NCBI RefSeq assembly: GCF_017312725.1
Contig: NZ_BOPO01000130.1
Location: forward strand, 62,001-126,000
Origin: Actinocatenispora comari
GTDB lineage: Bacteria > Actinomycetota > Actinomycetes > Mycobacteriales > Micromonosporaceae
DNA length: 64,000 bases
Direction of reading: 5' to 3'
The translations under genes were made by a program, and so were the position numbers. Below, piece by piece: positions 26,708 to 36,182 of the stretch (the stretch's first letter is position 1; each line of letters starts with the position of its first letter). The notes beneath the pieces were generated by a model. It searched no databases and was not told the origin of the DNA. It saw only the letters and a list, made by a program, of their open reading frames with translations.

Positions 26708-27412
26708 TCAGACCGAGAGGTCGACGTCGTCCCAGTTCGGCGGGTCGTCGTGGTACGGGCCGCGCAGCACCACCGCCCACTCCAGCGCCCAGCGGCGGGC
26801 ACCGATCGCGACCGGCGGTACCGGTCCCGGCGTCGGGTCGCCGTGCCGCTCGCCCTCCTGGTACGCCCAGTCCAGGCAGCAGTACAGGTCGAGCAGCGCG
26901 GCGGCCTCGGCCGGGTCGCGCCGCGTCGGGGGCAGCCGGGTCAGCCAGCCGTCGAACGCGGCCGGGTCGGCCCACGGGTCGGGCAGCAGGATCTCCAGCC
27001 GCCCCGACCGGGGCAGCAGCGGATCCAGGTCGTCGGCGAGGCCAAGTACCCAGACCAGCCCGTGCAGCGTGTCGCGTTGCAGGTCGACCAGTGCCGGGTC
27101 GCCGACCCGGCCGGCGATGTAGCGCCACTCCCGCCGGCTGACCCGGTCCAGCAGCCGGGCCTCCCGCAGCCAGCGCATCGCGCCGCGCCGCGGCAACCCG
27201 TCGTGCACCGCCAGCAGCACGGTGAGGATCGCGGCCCGGCAGCCGAGTTCGCGCCGCGGTCGGATCGCCACCCGGTCGCCCGGATCCCAGATCAGCGGGT
27301 ACTGCGGGGGCGGCAGCCGGACGCCGAGCCGGCTCAGCTCGTCGAGCGTGCCCCGCCGTACCTCGGTCGGGTCCGGGGCGAGCGCCATCCGGTCCAGGAT
27401 CGAGCCGTCCAC
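26708..27412 (-). CDS. DUF4272-like protein
   Basis: A 234-residue soluble protein, Arg- and Trp-rich, with no signal or membrane segment. The pattern GCRAAILTVLLAVHDGLPRR, HGLVWVLGLADDLDPLLP, LYCCLDWAYQEGER and a C-terminal AIGARRWALEWAVVL..WDDVDLSV resembles DUF4272 proteins, where the last block is conserved. Function unknown. It converges on the response regulator gene and stands alone. Confidence 0.65.
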   Translation of the reverse strand: MDGSILDRMALAPDPTEVRRGTLDELSRLGVRLPPPQYPLIWDPGDRVAIRPRRELGCRAAILTVLLAVHDGLPRRGAMRWLREARLLDRVSRREWRYIAGRVGDPALVDLQRDTLHGLVWVLGLADDLDPLLPRSGRLEILLPDPWADPAAFDGWLTRLPPTRRDPAEAAALLDLYCCLDWAYQEGERHGDPTPGPVPPVAIGARRWALEWAVVLRGPYHDDPPNWDDVDLSV

Positions 27413-27577
27413 GCCCCCGTCACCTCCTGCGTCGTGCCGGGTCGGCGAGACCCGAAATCAACCTCTCGGTGATCAACGCGGCACGCAGCGTTTGATGACG
27501 CGGGTGAGCAGTGGAGTGCCCTTATCGGTGGACCTCGCCGGGCGGCCCGTCGCCGGCGCCGCCCGGGGCCGGCGCGA

Positions 27578-27925
27578 TCAGGCGCGGTGGGCCAGGTCCG
27601 GAGCGAACGCCGGCAGGCAGACCGCGACGTACTCGGCGCCCTCGGTCGTGGTGTACCGGATGGTCTCGCCGGCGCGCGCGATCACCGCCTGGCCGGCCGC
27701 CACCTCGATCACCCCGCCGTCGTGTTCCACCCGGAGCAGACCCCGCAGCACGACCGTGTACTCGTCGAAGTCCGGGGTCTGCGCCGGCTCGTCCCAGCCG
27801 GCCGGGGCGATCATGTGGGCCACCGACACCGCCTCGGTGCCGCTGTTGACGCGTCCCACGTACTCCTTGATCACCTTGCCGCCGGGCACCGGGATCTGGG
27901 TCGGTGTGCTGATCAGTTCAGGCAT
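27578..27925 (-). CDS. Cupin domain protein
   Basis: A 115-residue single cupin barrel. The two cupin motifs are visible as DEYTVVLRGLLRVEHDGG and GQAVIARAGETIRYTTTEGAEYVAVCLPAF, though metal-binding His residues are sparse, so it may lack a canonical metal site. The start is probably leaderless: TAGGCT ends exactly six bases before the ATG. Function unknown; such proteins can be isomerases, dioxygenases or binding modules. Confidence 0.8.
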   Translation of the reverse strand: MPELISTPTQIPVPGGKVIKEYVGRVNSGTEAVSVAHMIAPAGWDEPAQTPDFDEYTVVLRGLLRVEHDGGVIEVAAGQAVIARAGETIRYTTTEGAEYVAVCLPAFAPDLAHRA

Positions 27926-27985
27926 GTGCCGAGCCTAGGAGGTCCGCCCGGAACGCCCGCCGGCGACCGGACCGACCGCGGCCGG

Positions 27986-28693
27986 TCACGGGGTCTGGTT
28001 GCGCTCGCGCACGATCCCGGCGATCTGCTCGACCACGTTGTCCTGCACCGCCTGGTGGGTGATGTCGCGCTCGGCAAGCAGCCGGGCCGCGACCGACGGG
28101 TCGTCGTCCGGGCCGGCGGCGAGCAGGCCGAGCAGCAGGTGCTCGGTACCGATGTAGTTGTGGTTCAGGCGGATCGCCTCGTTCATCGCGCCGGTGAGCG
28201 CGGCCATCGCCTTCGGCGTGAACCGCGGCTTGCCCTGTACCGGGCTCGCCGGGCCGAGCGCCGCGGTCGCCGCGTCCCGGATCTCCGCGAGCGGTCCGCC
28301 GACCGCGTCGAGCGCGATCGCCGCGACGCTCTGGGCGTCCGCGCACAGCGCCAGCAGGATGTGCTCGGTGCCCATGTAGCTGTGCCGGTGCTCGATCGCG
28401 ATCGCCTCGGTACCGGTCATCACGTGCCGGGCGCGGGCGGTGAAGCGCGAGAAGTCGGGTGAGAAGCGCTTCTGCGCGGCCTGCTTGCTCACCCCGCCGA
28501 GCGCCTGCCCGATCTGCGCCCAGGAGACACCGGACACCCGCGCGGTGTCGACGAAGTGACCGATGAGCTGGTCGCCGAGCGCGCTGAGCTCGCCGGCGCG
28601 ACGGGCCGCGCTGGCGAGCCGCTCCACGGGATCGTCGGTGGTGGAGTTGACCTGGTCGATGAGTGCCCCCAGGGACACGATGACGTCTGCCAT
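27986..28693 (-). CDS. HTH-Clp-N double-domain protein, probable autoregulator
   Basis: A 235-residue soluble protein. Residues about 57-77 (SWAQIGQALGGVSKQAAQKRF) form a helix-turn-helix pattern; two Clp N-terminal repeats follow, with HSYMGTEHILLALCAD near 105 and HNYIGTEHLLLGLLAAG near 180. It has no ATPase module, so it is not a Clp chaperone; the repeats may sense or bind proteins or antibiotics. A leaderless promoter (TTGACG-N18-TATGGT-N6-ATG) covers its start, and five GTTGAC/GTCAAC half-sites overlap it, including the first codons. Autoregulation through the HTH is the simplest reading and is inference. Confidence 0.85.
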   Translation of the reverse strand: MADVIVSLGALIDQVNSTTDDPVERLASAARRAGELSALGDQLIGHFVDTARVSGVSWAQIGQALGGVSKQAAQKRFSPDFSRFTARARHVMTGTEAIAIEHRHSYMGTEHILLALCADAQSVAAIALDAVGGPLAEIRDAATAALGPASPVQGKPRFTPKAMAALTGAMNEAIRLNHNYIGTEHLLLGLLAAGPDDDPSVAARLLAERDITHQAVQDNVVEQIAGIVRERNQTP

Positions 28694-28747
28694 GCGTCAA
28701 CCATAAGTTGACGCATGGCAGATCGTCAACCGGTCGTTGACGTCAAC
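28688..28747 (-). promoter_or_regulatory. Operator array and leaderless promoter of the HTH-Clp-N gene
   Basis: Two identical dyads GTCAAC-N5-GTTGAC (28696-28712 and 28725-28741) lie 29 bases apart, and a further GTCAAC (28742-28747) makes GTTGACGTCAAC with the second. The first dyad extends to a perfect 14-bp inverted repeat (28688-28720). On the minus strand TTGACG (28729-28724) and TATGGT (28705-28700) are the -35 and -10, six bases before the ATG. Confidence 0.65.
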
Positions 28748-28749
28748 CG

Positions 28750-30027
28750 TCAGCTGACCCGATCCAGGACCAGCGGCCGGCGCGGCGGGGCCGCGTCGGC
28801 GACCGTGATCGCGCCCCGCAAGTCGTCCAGCGCCGGCGCGATCCGGGCCGGATCGTCGGCCCGCAACTCCGCCAGCACGTCGCCGCGCTCCACCCACTCG
28901 CCCGGCTTGCGGTGCAGCAGCACCCCGGCCGCCGCCGACACCGGGTCCTCCTTGCGGGCCCGGCCGGCACCCGCCCGCCACGCCGCGATGCCCACCCCGT
29001 ACGCGTCCATCGTGGCCACCACGCCGGCCCGGTCGGCGCGCAGCAGCTCGGTCTCCGCCGCGGTCGGCAGCGGCGCGTCCGGGTCGCCGCCCTGCGCCCA
29101 CACCATCGCGCGCCACGAGTCCATCGCCGTACCGTTCGCCAGCGCCGCCTCCGGGTCGACATCCGGCCGACCCGCCGCGGCGAGCATCTCCCGGGCCAGC
29201 GCCAGCGTCAGCTCCACCACGTCGGCCGGACCGCCACCGGCCAGCACCTGTACCGACTCCGCCACCTCGATGCCGTTGCCCACCGCGAGGCCCAGCGGGG
29301 TGGCCATGTCGGTGAGCAACGCGACGGTACGCACCCTGTGCGCGCCACCGAGCTCCACCATCGTGCGGGCCAGCTCGCGGGCCGAGTCGGCGTCCTTCAT
29401 GAACGCGCCCGAGCCGACCTTGACGTCCAGTACCAGCGCGTCGGTGCCCTCGGCGATCTTCTTGCTCATGATCGAGCTGGCGATCAGCGGGATCGACTCG
29501 ACGGTGCCGGTGACGTCGCGCAGCGCGTACAGCTTGCGGTCGGCCGGGGCGAGCGCGTCGGAAGCGGCGCACACCGAGGCGCCGACCTCGCGCAGCTGGC
29601 CGACGAACTCCTCGGTGGACAGCCGGACCCGGAAACCCGGGATCGCCTCCAGCTTGTCCAGAGTGCCGCCGGTGTGGCCGAGGCCGCGCCCGGACAGCTG
29701 CGGTACCGCCACGCCGAAGCTCGCGACCAGCGGAGCCAGCGGCAGCGTGATCTTGTCGCCGACGCCGCCGGTGGAGTGCTTGTCGACGGTCGGTCGCTGC
29801 GCGCCGGACAGGTCCAGCCGCTCACCGGAGGCGATCATCGCCGCGGTCCACCGGGCGATCTCGGCGCCGGTCATGCCGTTCAGCAGGATCGCCATCGCGA
29901 GCGCCGACATCTGCTCCTCGGCGACCTCGCCCGCGGTGTACGCGCCGATCACCCAGTCGATCGCCGCGTCGGACAGCACCTGCCCGTCCCGCTTCGCCCG
30001 AATCACATCGACCGCAGCAAAACCCAT
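28750..30027 (-). CDS. deoA: Thymidine phosphorylase
   Basis: A 425-residue pyrimidine-nucleoside phosphorylase that cleaves thymidine or deoxyuridine to base and deoxyribose-1-phosphate. The signature KHSTGGVGDKITL (about residues 80-92) and SSIMSKKIAEGTDALVLDVKVGSGAFMK are present; length is normal. The ATG at 30027 follows GGGGGAG. It is the last gene of the nucleoside uptake operon, 50 bases after cdd, so imported cytidine can be deaminated and then phosphorolysed. Only two bases separate its stop from the operator array of the next gene. Confidence 0.95.
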   Translation of the reverse strand: MGFAAVDVIRAKRDGQVLSDAAIDWVIGAYTAGEVAEEQMSALAMAILLNGMTGAEIARWTAAMIASGERLDLSGAQRPTVDKHSTGGVGDKITLPLAPLVASFGVAVPQLSGRGLGHTGGTLDKLEAIPGFRVRLSTEEFVGQLREVGASVCAASDALAPADRKLYALRDVTGTVESIPLIASSIMSKKIAEGTDALVLDVKVGSGAFMKDADSARELARTMVELGGAHRVRTVALLTDMATPLGLAVGNGIEVAESVQVLAGGGPADVVELTLALAREMLAAAGRPDVDPEAALANGTAMDSWRAMVWAQGGDPDAPLPTAAETELLRADRAGVVATMDAYGVGIAAWRAGAGRARKEDPVSAAAGVLLHRKPGEWVERGDVLAELRADDPARIAPALDDLRGAITVADAAPPRRPLVLDRVS

Positions 30028-30077
30028 CGTCTCCCCCTCGTGTCCCGTCGTCGGGTCGGCCCGGCGTACCGGCCGGG

Positions 30078-30506
30078 TCAGCCCGGTGTGCCGGACGACA
30101 GGTCGGTGACGTCGAACGCGTGCGGCAGCAGCTCCGCCATCGGGATCGGCGCCGGGTCGGCGTCGACCAGACAGGTCGGCCCGCCCTGCTCCCACAGCAA
30201 CTGCCGGCACCGGCCGCAGGGCATCAGCGCCGCACCGCGACTGTCCACACAGGACAGCGCCACCAGCCGGCCGCCGCCGGTGGCGTGCAGCGCCGACACC
30301 ACCCCGCACTCCGCGCACAGCACCACGCCGTACGCGGCGTTCTCGACGTTGCAGCCGGTCACCACGCGGCCGTCGTCGGTCAACCCGGCCGCACCGACCG
30401 GGTACCTCGAGTACGGCACGTACGCGCGCGTCATCACCTCGCGCGCCGACGCCCGCAGCGCCGCCCAGTCCACGCCCGGCTCGCGTCGCCCGGCCCCGTC
30501 TTCCAT
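30078..30506 (-). CDS. cdd: Cytidine deaminase
   Basis: A 142-residue tetrameric-type cytidine deaminase converting cytidine and deoxycytidine to uridines. Zinc motifs CAEC (with the catalytic Glu) and PCGRC are present, with GCNVENAAYG in the substrate region. It begins one base after the upstream permease stop and belongs to the nucleoside uptake operon, ahead of deoA. Confidence 0.95.
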   Translation of the reverse strand: MEDGAGRREPGVDWAALRASAREVMTRAYVPYSRYPVGAAGLTDDGRVVTGCNVENAAYGVVLCAECGVVSALHATGGGRLVALSCVDSRGAALMPCGRCRQLLWEQGGPTCLVDADPAPIPMAELLPHAFDVTDLSSGTPG

Positions 30507-30507
30507 G

Positions 30508-31791
30508 TCAGCTCTTCACGTACGGTTTGCCGTCCGCGGACGGCGCGCGCACCTTGCCGACCAACCCGGCCACCGCGAGGATCGTCGCGATGTACGGCAG
30601 CATCGTCAGGAACTGCGACGGGATCACGCTGTTCATCGACGTCAGGTAGCTCTGCAGCGCGTCGGCGAAGCCGAACAGCAGGGCGCCGGCGAGCGCGCCG
30701 GTCGGGCTCCACCGGCCGAAGATCAGCGCCGCCAGCGCGATGAACCCGCGCCCGGCCGACATGTCCTTGCCGAACTGGCCGACCGAGCCGATGGTCAGCG
30801 CGGCGCCACCGACACCGGCGATCAGGCCGCCGATGATCACGTTGCGGTACCGGACCAGCCGGACCCGGATGCCCAGGGTGTCGGCCGCGGTCGGGTGCTC
30901 GCCGACCGCCCTGGTCCGCAGGCCCCAGCGGGTCTTGTTCAGCGCCAGCGTGACGATCACGACGAGCACGATCGCCAGGTACGTGATGATCGTGTTCTGG
31001 AACAGCACCGGGCCGATCACCGGGATGTCGGCGAGCAGCGGGATCTTGAGCTGGCCGAAGATCGGCGGCGTGTTGTACGCGGCGGAGTTCGGCTGCATGA
31101 ACCGGTCGTACAGGTAGCCGGTGACGCCCATCGCGAACACGTTGAGCACCACGCCCAGCACCACCTGGTCGACCAGGTAGCGGATCGCCAGTACGGCGAG
31201 GATCGCGCCGATCAGCCCGCCACCCAGCGCGGCCGCGACCAGGCCCACCCAGGCGCTGGCGAAGATCGAACCGAACAGCGCGCCGCAGAACGCACCGGTC
31301 AGCAACTGTCCCTCGATCGCCACGTTGATCACGCCGGACCGCTCGCCGAGCACGCCGGCCAGCGAGCCGAGGATCAGCGGCACCGCGAGGTAGAGCGTCT
31401 GCTGGGCCAGGCCGACCAGCGGCAGGAAGTGGCCGGCGATCTGCCAGCACAGGAACGACAGCACGAACGCGGTCACCGCGACCGCGGTCGACGCGCCGAA
31501 CCGCCGCTTCAGGTACCCGCCCAGCATGCCGGCGCCGACCAGCACGCACACCACGCCGAACGCGACCGCGAACACCCGCGCGGGCAGGTCGATGCCGGCG
31601 CCGTTGGACCGCACCGACAGGGTGAAGCGCGCCGTCTCGTGTGCCGGGGTGGCCAGGCCGAACACCACCGCCGCGAACACGCCGGCGAGCAGGTAGACCA
31701 GCCCCGCCTTCCGCGACCGGGTCCAGTACCCGTGCACCGCGACGGACTCCGCCACGGCGTCGGAGAGGACCGCCTGTCCTGGGCCGACCAT
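30508..31791 (-). CDS. Nucleoside ABC transporter permease (NupQ/YufQ-like)
   Basis: A 427-residue membrane protein of the BPD_transp_2 (RbsC-like) family. Conserved segments include the LGERSGVINVAIEGQLLTGAF motif near the middle and a C-terminal GGLIAGVGGAALTIGSVGQFGKDM region, with about ten helices. It has an unusually long N-terminal part (about 70 residues plus an extra helix) before the core. The ATG at 31791 overlaps the stop of the partner permease by one base (TGATG). With its partner it forms the channel for the BMP-type nucleoside importer. Confidence 0.9.
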   Translation of the reverse strand: MVGPGQAVLSDAVAESVAVHGYWTRSRKAGLVYLLAGVFAAVVFGLATPAHETARFTLSVRSNGAGIDLPARVFAVAFGVVCVLVGAGMLGGYLKRRFGASTAVAVTAFVLSFLCWQIAGHFLPLVGLAQQTLYLAVPLILGSLAGVLGERSGVINVAIEGQLLTGAFCGALFGSIFASAWVGLVAAALGGGLIGAILAVLAIRYLVDQVVLGVVLNVFAMGVTGYLYDRFMQPNSAAYNTPPIFGQLKIPLLADIPVIGPVLFQNTIITYLAIVLVVIVTLALNKTRWGLRTRAVGEHPTAADTLGIRVRLVRYRNVIIGGLIAGVGGAALTIGSVGQFGKDMSAGRGFIALAALIFGRWSPTGALAGALLFGFADALQSYLTSMNSVIPSQFLTMLPYIATILAVAGLVGKVRAPSADGKPYVKS

Positions 31792-33221
31792 CAGCCGTTC
31801 CACCCCTTCGCCAGATTCTGTCCGATCGTGCCGACCCGCTGCGCCCGCAGCCGGAACACCGCCTTCACCAGCGCCGGCGCCGCCACGAAGATGACGATCA
31901 ACGACTGGATGATCGTCGAGACCTCCAGCGGGATCTGCGAGGTCACCTGCATCTGCGACGCGCCGGCCTGCAGCGCGCCGAACAGCAGCCCGGCCAGTAC
32001 GGTCCCGACCGGCTTGCCGCGGCCCAGCAGCGCCACGGTGATGCCGTCGAAGCCGATGTTGCCGACCACCGACGGGGTGATCGAGTTCGGCGTGTTGCCC
32101 AAAACGATGGCCGCGCCGCCGAGCCCGGCCAGCGCGCCGGCGAAGATCATCACCAGCAGGTAGGTGCGGTCGATGTTGATCCCGGCGGTACGGGAGGCGT
32201 TCGGGTTCGAGCCGACCGCCCGGAACTCGAAGCCGAGGGTGGAGCGCCGCAACAGCCAGGACACCCCGATCGCGGCCGCGACCACCAGGATGATCGCCAG
32301 GTTCGCCCGCAGCCCGCTGCCGAACAGGTGCGGCAGCTGCGCGTTGTCCACCACCGGCTTGCTGATCGGGTCGTTGCGGCCCGGCTGCTGGATCCCGTGC
32401 TGGACCACCAGCCAGGTCACGAAGCTCGGCGCGGCGATGTAGTTGAGCATGATCGTGGTGATCACCTCGTGCGCGCCGAACTTGGCCTTCAACCAGCCGG
32501 CGATCAGGCCCCAGATGCTGCCGCCGAGCAGGCCGCCGAGCACCGCCGCGATCACGCCGATCACCGGCGGCCAGGGCAGTACGAAACCGACCAGGCCGGC
32601 GCCGATCGCGCCCATCATCGCCTGGCCCTGCGCGCCGATGTTGAACATGCCGGCCCGGAACGCCAGGCCGACCGCGAGGCCGGTACCGATCAGCGGCGCC
32701 GCGTAGGTCAGCGTCTCCGAGATCGGCGTCAGCACCTGGGTCCAGCTCGCCATCCCCCACCAGGCGTAGTTCAGCGTCTCCGGGTCGACGATCGAGCCGG
32801 TGAACAGCGCCGCGTACGCGGTGGAGACCGCCTGCCACGCCGCCGAGAAGGTGTCGCCCGGCCGGCTGAAGAAGTACTGCATGGAGTCCAGCACCTGCTG
32901 GTCGGACAGCGCGATGACCAGCGCACCGACCACCAGCGCCAGGACGACCGCGAGCACCGTGACGGTGGCGGTGTTCGCCGTGGTCAGCGCGTCGATGACG
33001 ATCGCGGTACGGGTGCGCCGCGGGTCACCGGCCTTCCCGTCCCGCGCTTTCGGCGTGCCGCCCTTCCCGTCCTGTGCCTTCGGCGTGCCGCCCGTCGGCT
33101 TCGCGTCGGGGTCGCCGGCCCGGCTCGCCGGAGTGGGCTGACCGGTCGGCTCGTCGTCGCGGCCCGGGGTGTGCCCCGCCGCGCCGGAGTCGTCCGCCGG
33201 CTTCTCGTCGTCGCTACTCAT
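31791..33221 (-). CDS. Nucleoside ABC transporter permease (NupP/YufP-like) with acidic N-terminal extension
   Basis: A 476-residue RbsC-family permease. The core has the conserved [25 protein letters not shown] block and about ten helices. The first roughly 75 residues are a polar, Asp/Gly/Pro-rich tail containing the repeat [20 protein letters not shown], encoded by two tandem 30-base units at 33032-33090. The ATG at 33221 follows GGAGGACGGCG and overlaps the ATPase gene by eight bases (its TAG lies inside the second and third codons). The extension is unlikely to matter for transport but shows recent repeat growth. Confidence 0.9.
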   Translation of the reverse strand: MSSDDEKPADDSGAAGHTPGRDDEPTGQPTPASRAGDPDAKPTGGTPKAQDGKGGTPKARDGKAGDPRRTRTAIVIDALTTANTATVTVLAVVLALVVGALVIALSDQQVLDSMQYFFSRPGDTFSAAWQAVSTAYAALFTGSIVDPETLNYAWWGMASWTQVLTPISETLTYAAPLIGTGLAVGLAFRAGMFNIGAQGQAMMGAIGAGLVGFVLPWPPVIGVIAAVLGGLLGGSIWGLIAGWLKAKFGAHEVITTIMLNYIAAPSFVTWLVVQHGIQQPGRNDPISKPVVDNAQLPHLFGSGLRANLAIILVVAAAIGVSWLLRRSTLGFEFRAVGSNPNASRTAGINIDRTYLLVMIFAGALAGLGGAAIVLGNTPNSITPSVVGNIGFDGITVALLGRGKPVGTVLAGLLFGALQAGASQMQVTSQIPLEVSTIIQSLIVIFVAAPALVKAVFRLRAQRVGTIGQNLAKGWNG

Positions 33222-34815
33222 CGCCGTCCTCCGCGGCCGACCCGTCACCGGCGGTCTCCTCGGTCACGCCGGCCATCAGCAGGCCGATCCGTTCCCGTGG
33301 CGTGTCCGGAGCCACCACCGCAAGCACCTTCCCCCGGTACATCACCGCGATCCGGTCGGCCAGGCCGAGAATCTCGTCCAGTTCGCTGGAGACCAGCAGC
33401 ACGCCGGCGCCGTTGTCGCGTTCGGCGACGATCCGGGCGTGGATGAACTCGGTCGAGCCGACGTCCACCCCGCGGGTCGGCTGCGCCGCCACCAGCAGCG
33501 ACAGCGGGCGCGACATCTCCCGCGCCACCACCACCTTCTGCTGGTTGCCGCCGGACAGGGTGCCGGCCGGCGTCGCCTGCGAGGAGGTACGGATGTCGAA
33601 CTCGTCGATCAGCTCGCGGGCCGAGTCGCGGATCGCGGTCGGCTTCAGCGACAGGCCCCGACCGAACGGGGCGCTCCGGTACCGGTCCAGCACCAGGTTC
33701 TCGCCCACGGAGAAGTCGGCGACCAGCCCGTCGTGGCCCCGGTCGGCCGGCACGTACCCGACCCCGCTGGCCAGCACCGCCGCGGTACTGGCGGCCACGT
33801 GCCGGGCCGACGACAGCACCGGCCGACCGTCCAGCTCGACCGCGCCGCCGATCGCCGGCCGCAGCCCCATGATCGCCTCGACCAGCTCGGTCTGCCCGTT
33901 GCCCTCCACCCCAGCGACGCCGAGGATCTCGCCGCGGTGCACGGTCAGGTCGATCGCGTCGACCGCCCGGTGCCCGCGGTCGTCGGCCACCGACAGCCCG
34001 TCGACCCGCAGCACCGGATCGCCGGGTGTCGCCGGCTCCTTGTCCACGGTGAGCTTCACGTTGCGGCCGACCATCAGCGCGGCCAGCTCGTCCTCGGACG
34101 CGGACGGCTCGGCGGTACCGACCACCCGGCCCCGGCGCACCACGGTGATCCGGTCCGCGATGGCCTTGACTTCCTTCAGCTTGTGCGTGATGAACACGAT
34201 CGACTTGCCGGCCGCCTTCAGCGACCGCATCACGGTGAGCAGGTCGTCGATCTCCTGCGGGGTCAGTACCGCGGTGGGCTCGTCCAGGATCAGCAGGTCG
34301 GCCTCGCGGACCAGCGCCTTGATGATCTCGACCCGCTGCTGGATGCCGACCGGCAGGTTCGCCACCAGCTCGTCCGGATCGACCCGCAGCCGGTACTCCT
34401 CGGACACGGCGGCCACGTCGCGCCGGGCCCGGCGGCGGTCCAGCCAGCCGAACGCGCTGGTGCGCTCGGCACCGAGCATGACGTTCTCCGCCACGGTGAA
34501 CACCGGAACCAGCATGAAGTGCTGGTGCACCATGCCGATGCCGGCGTTGATCGCGTCCCGCGGCGAGGCGAACTTCCGCGGTACGTCGTCGACGACGATC
34601 TCGCCCTCGTCCGGGTCGAGCAACCCGTAGAGGACGTTCATCAGCGTCGACTTGCCCGCGCCGTTCTCCCCGAGCAGCGCGTGGATCTCGCCCGGCTCCA
34701 CCGTGAGGTCGATGCGGTCGTTCGCGACCAGGTCACCGAACCGCTTGGTGATGCCCCGCAGTTCGAGTTTCAGCGTCCCGCCCCTTCTCTGCCGGCTCGG
34801 CGGACGACAGCGCAC
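33214..34815 (-). CDS. Nucleoside ABC transporter ATPase, two nucleotide-binding domains
   Basis: A RbsA/YufO-type ATPase with two fused domains. Domain 1 has Walker [10 protein letters not shown], signature [10 protein letters not shown] and Walker [13 protein letters not shown]. Domain 2 has the degenerate VEGNGQTEL loop, signature [15 protein letters not shown] and [12 protein letters not shown], as usual for the family. The GTG at 34815 gives 533 residues, but homology starts at [14 protein letters not shown]; a CTG at 34773 lies seven bases after AAGGGG and may be the real start. It powers the two permeases encoded downstream. Confidence 0.92.
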   Translation of the reverse strand: MRCRPPSRQRRGGTLKLELRGITKRFGDLVANDRIDLTVEPGEIHALLGENGAGKSTLMNVLYGLLDPDEGEIVVDDVPRKFASPRDAINAGIGMVHQHFMLVPVFTVAENVMLGAERTSAFGWLDRRRARRDVAAVSEEYRLRVDPDELVANLPVGIQQRVEIIKALVREADLLILDEPTAVLTPQEIDDLLTVMRSLKAAGKSIVFITHKLKEVKAIADRITVVRRGRVVGTAEPSASEDELAALMVGRNVKLTVDKEPATPGDPVLRVDGLSVADDRGHRAVDAIDLTVHRGEILGVAGVEGNGQTELVEAIMGLRPAIGGAVELDGRPVLSSARHVAASTAAVLASGVGYVPADRGHDGLVADFSVGENLVLDRYRSAPFGRGLSLKPTAIRDSARELIDEFDIRTSSQATPAGTLSGGNQQKVVVAREMSRPLSLLVAAQPTRGVDVGSTEFIHARIVAERDNGAGVLLVSSELDEILGLADRIAVMYRGKVLAVVAPDTPRERIGLLMAGVTEETAGDGSAAEDGDE

Positions 34816-34835
34816 CGAGCCGTAGGTGACGCCTC

Positions 34836-34870
34836 GGCGGCGGTACGGCAGGTGCTGCCGTACCGCCGCC
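34836..34870 (-). terminator. Perfect hairpin between BMP lipoprotein and ATPase genes
   Basis: GGCGGCGGTACGGCA pairs perfectly with TGCCGTACCGCCGCC around a five-base loop. Lying inside the operon, it probably attenuates transcription or protects the upstream mRNA so that the lipoprotein outnumbers the channel. Confidence 0.65.
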
Positions 34871-34932
34871 GGGCGGCGCCGGAGGTCGCGGACCGGGATC
34901 GGCGGGTGGCCGAACGGTCCGCGCCGCTCCTG

Positions 34933-36018
34933 TTACTTGGGCTGCGCCCCGGAGGTGATCGTGATCTTGCCGGCCTTGATGTCCGCGCCGACCTGGGTCA
35001 CGTCCTTCTGCAGCGCCGCCGGCACCTTGGACTCCCAGTCGTGGTACGGGGCCAGGCCGACACCGTCGTTGCTCAGGTCACCGATGTAGCTGCCGGTCAG
35101 CGCCTTGCCCTGCTGACCGCCCTCGACCGCCTTCTGCACCGCGGCCGCGATGCCCTTGGTCACCGAGGTCAGGAACGTGGAGCAGTAGTTCTTCGCGCTG
35201 ACGCAGCCGTCGAAGTCGACGAAGATGGTGGACTGCTTGCCGCCGCTCTTGACCGTCGTCGCCGCCGTGCCCAGCGCGGTACCGCCGGCCACCGGCAGGA
35301 TGATGTCGGCGCCCTGCGAGATGAACGTCTTCGTCAGCGACTGACCCTTGTTCTGGTCGGTGAAGCTGTTCGCGAACACGCCCTTCTTGGACTTCTCGTT
35401 CCACCCCAGGACCTGCACGTTCTTGTGCTTGGCCTTGTTGTAGTACTGGACGCCCTCCCAGAAGCCGTCCATGTAGATCGTCACCGGCGGGATGTTCACG
35501 CCGCCGTAGGTGGCGACCTTGCCGGTCTTGCTCATGCCGGCCGCGAGGTAACCCGCCTGGAACGCCGGCTGCGCGGTGTTGAACTGCATCGAGTAGACGT
35601 TCGGCAGGTCGACCGAGGCGTCGATGATGGCGAACTTCTGCTTCGGGTTGGCCTTCGCCACCTTGGTCAGCGCGTCCGACATCAGACCGCCGACGCCGAT
35701 CACCAGGTCGCACTTGGCGTTGACGAACTTCGTCAGGTTCGGCTCGTAGTCCTGCTCGCTGGAGGACTGCGTGTTCTGGATCGCGACCTTGCTGTCGTCC
35801 TTCTTCGCGTCCTGCATGCCCTGCCAGGCCGACGCGTTGAACGAGTGGTCGTCGATGCCACCGGTGTCGGTGACCATGCATGCCTTGTACTGGCCGCCGC
35901 TGCCGCTGCCGCCGTCGGCCTTCTTCTCCGGCGGCTTGCCACAGCCTGCGGCCAGGGCGAGCGAGAGCCCTCCGACCGCGAGCACCGTGACGAGCCGCAC
36001 CCCACGCACCCGGCGCAA
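34933..36018 (-). CDS. BMP-family nucleoside-binding lipoprotein
   Basis: A 361-residue BMP/PnrA-family binding protein. I place the start at TTG 36018 because GGAAGGAG lies six bases upstream and the product then begins MRRVRGVRLVTVL, a clean lipoprotein signal ending LAAGC; the GTG at 36093 would add 25 residues. Family motifs: ACMVTDTGGIDDHSFNASAWQG near the mature start, GVGGLMSDAL and IDASVDLPNVYSMQF. Members of this family bind purine and pyrimidine nucleosides for import. It heads the operon with the ATPase, two permeases, cdd and deoA. Confidence 0.92.
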   Translation of the reverse strand: MRRVRGVRLVTVLAVGGLSLALAAGCGKPPEKKADGGSGSGGQYKACMVTDTGGIDDHSFNASAWQGMQDAKKDDSKVAIQNTQSSSEQDYEPNLTKFVNAKCDLVIGVGGLMSDALTKVAKANPKQKFAIIDASVDLPNVYSMQFNTAQPAFQAGYLAAGMSKTGKVATYGGVNIPPVTIYMDGFWEGVQYYNKAKHKNVQVLGWNEKSKKGVFANSFTDQNKGQSLTKTFISQGADIILPVAGGTALGTAATTVKSGGKQSTIFVDFDGCVSAKNYCSTFLTSVTKGIAAAVQKAVEGGQQGKALTGSYIGDLSNDGVGLAPYHDWESKVPAALQKDVTQVGADIKAGKITITSGAQPK

Positions 36019-36182
36019 GACGGTCTCCTTCCGCACCAGCCACCGCTCCGCTGCGGTGGCGTTACCGGTGGGCAGCGTAGTCGTAGCGGACACGCCGCAT
36101 CGGCGCGGCCTGGCACCCCGGTACCGAGCCGTGACCTGCCCGGACGACAGCGGCCCGGAAGGTCACCTTCGGGCCAGCCAGA

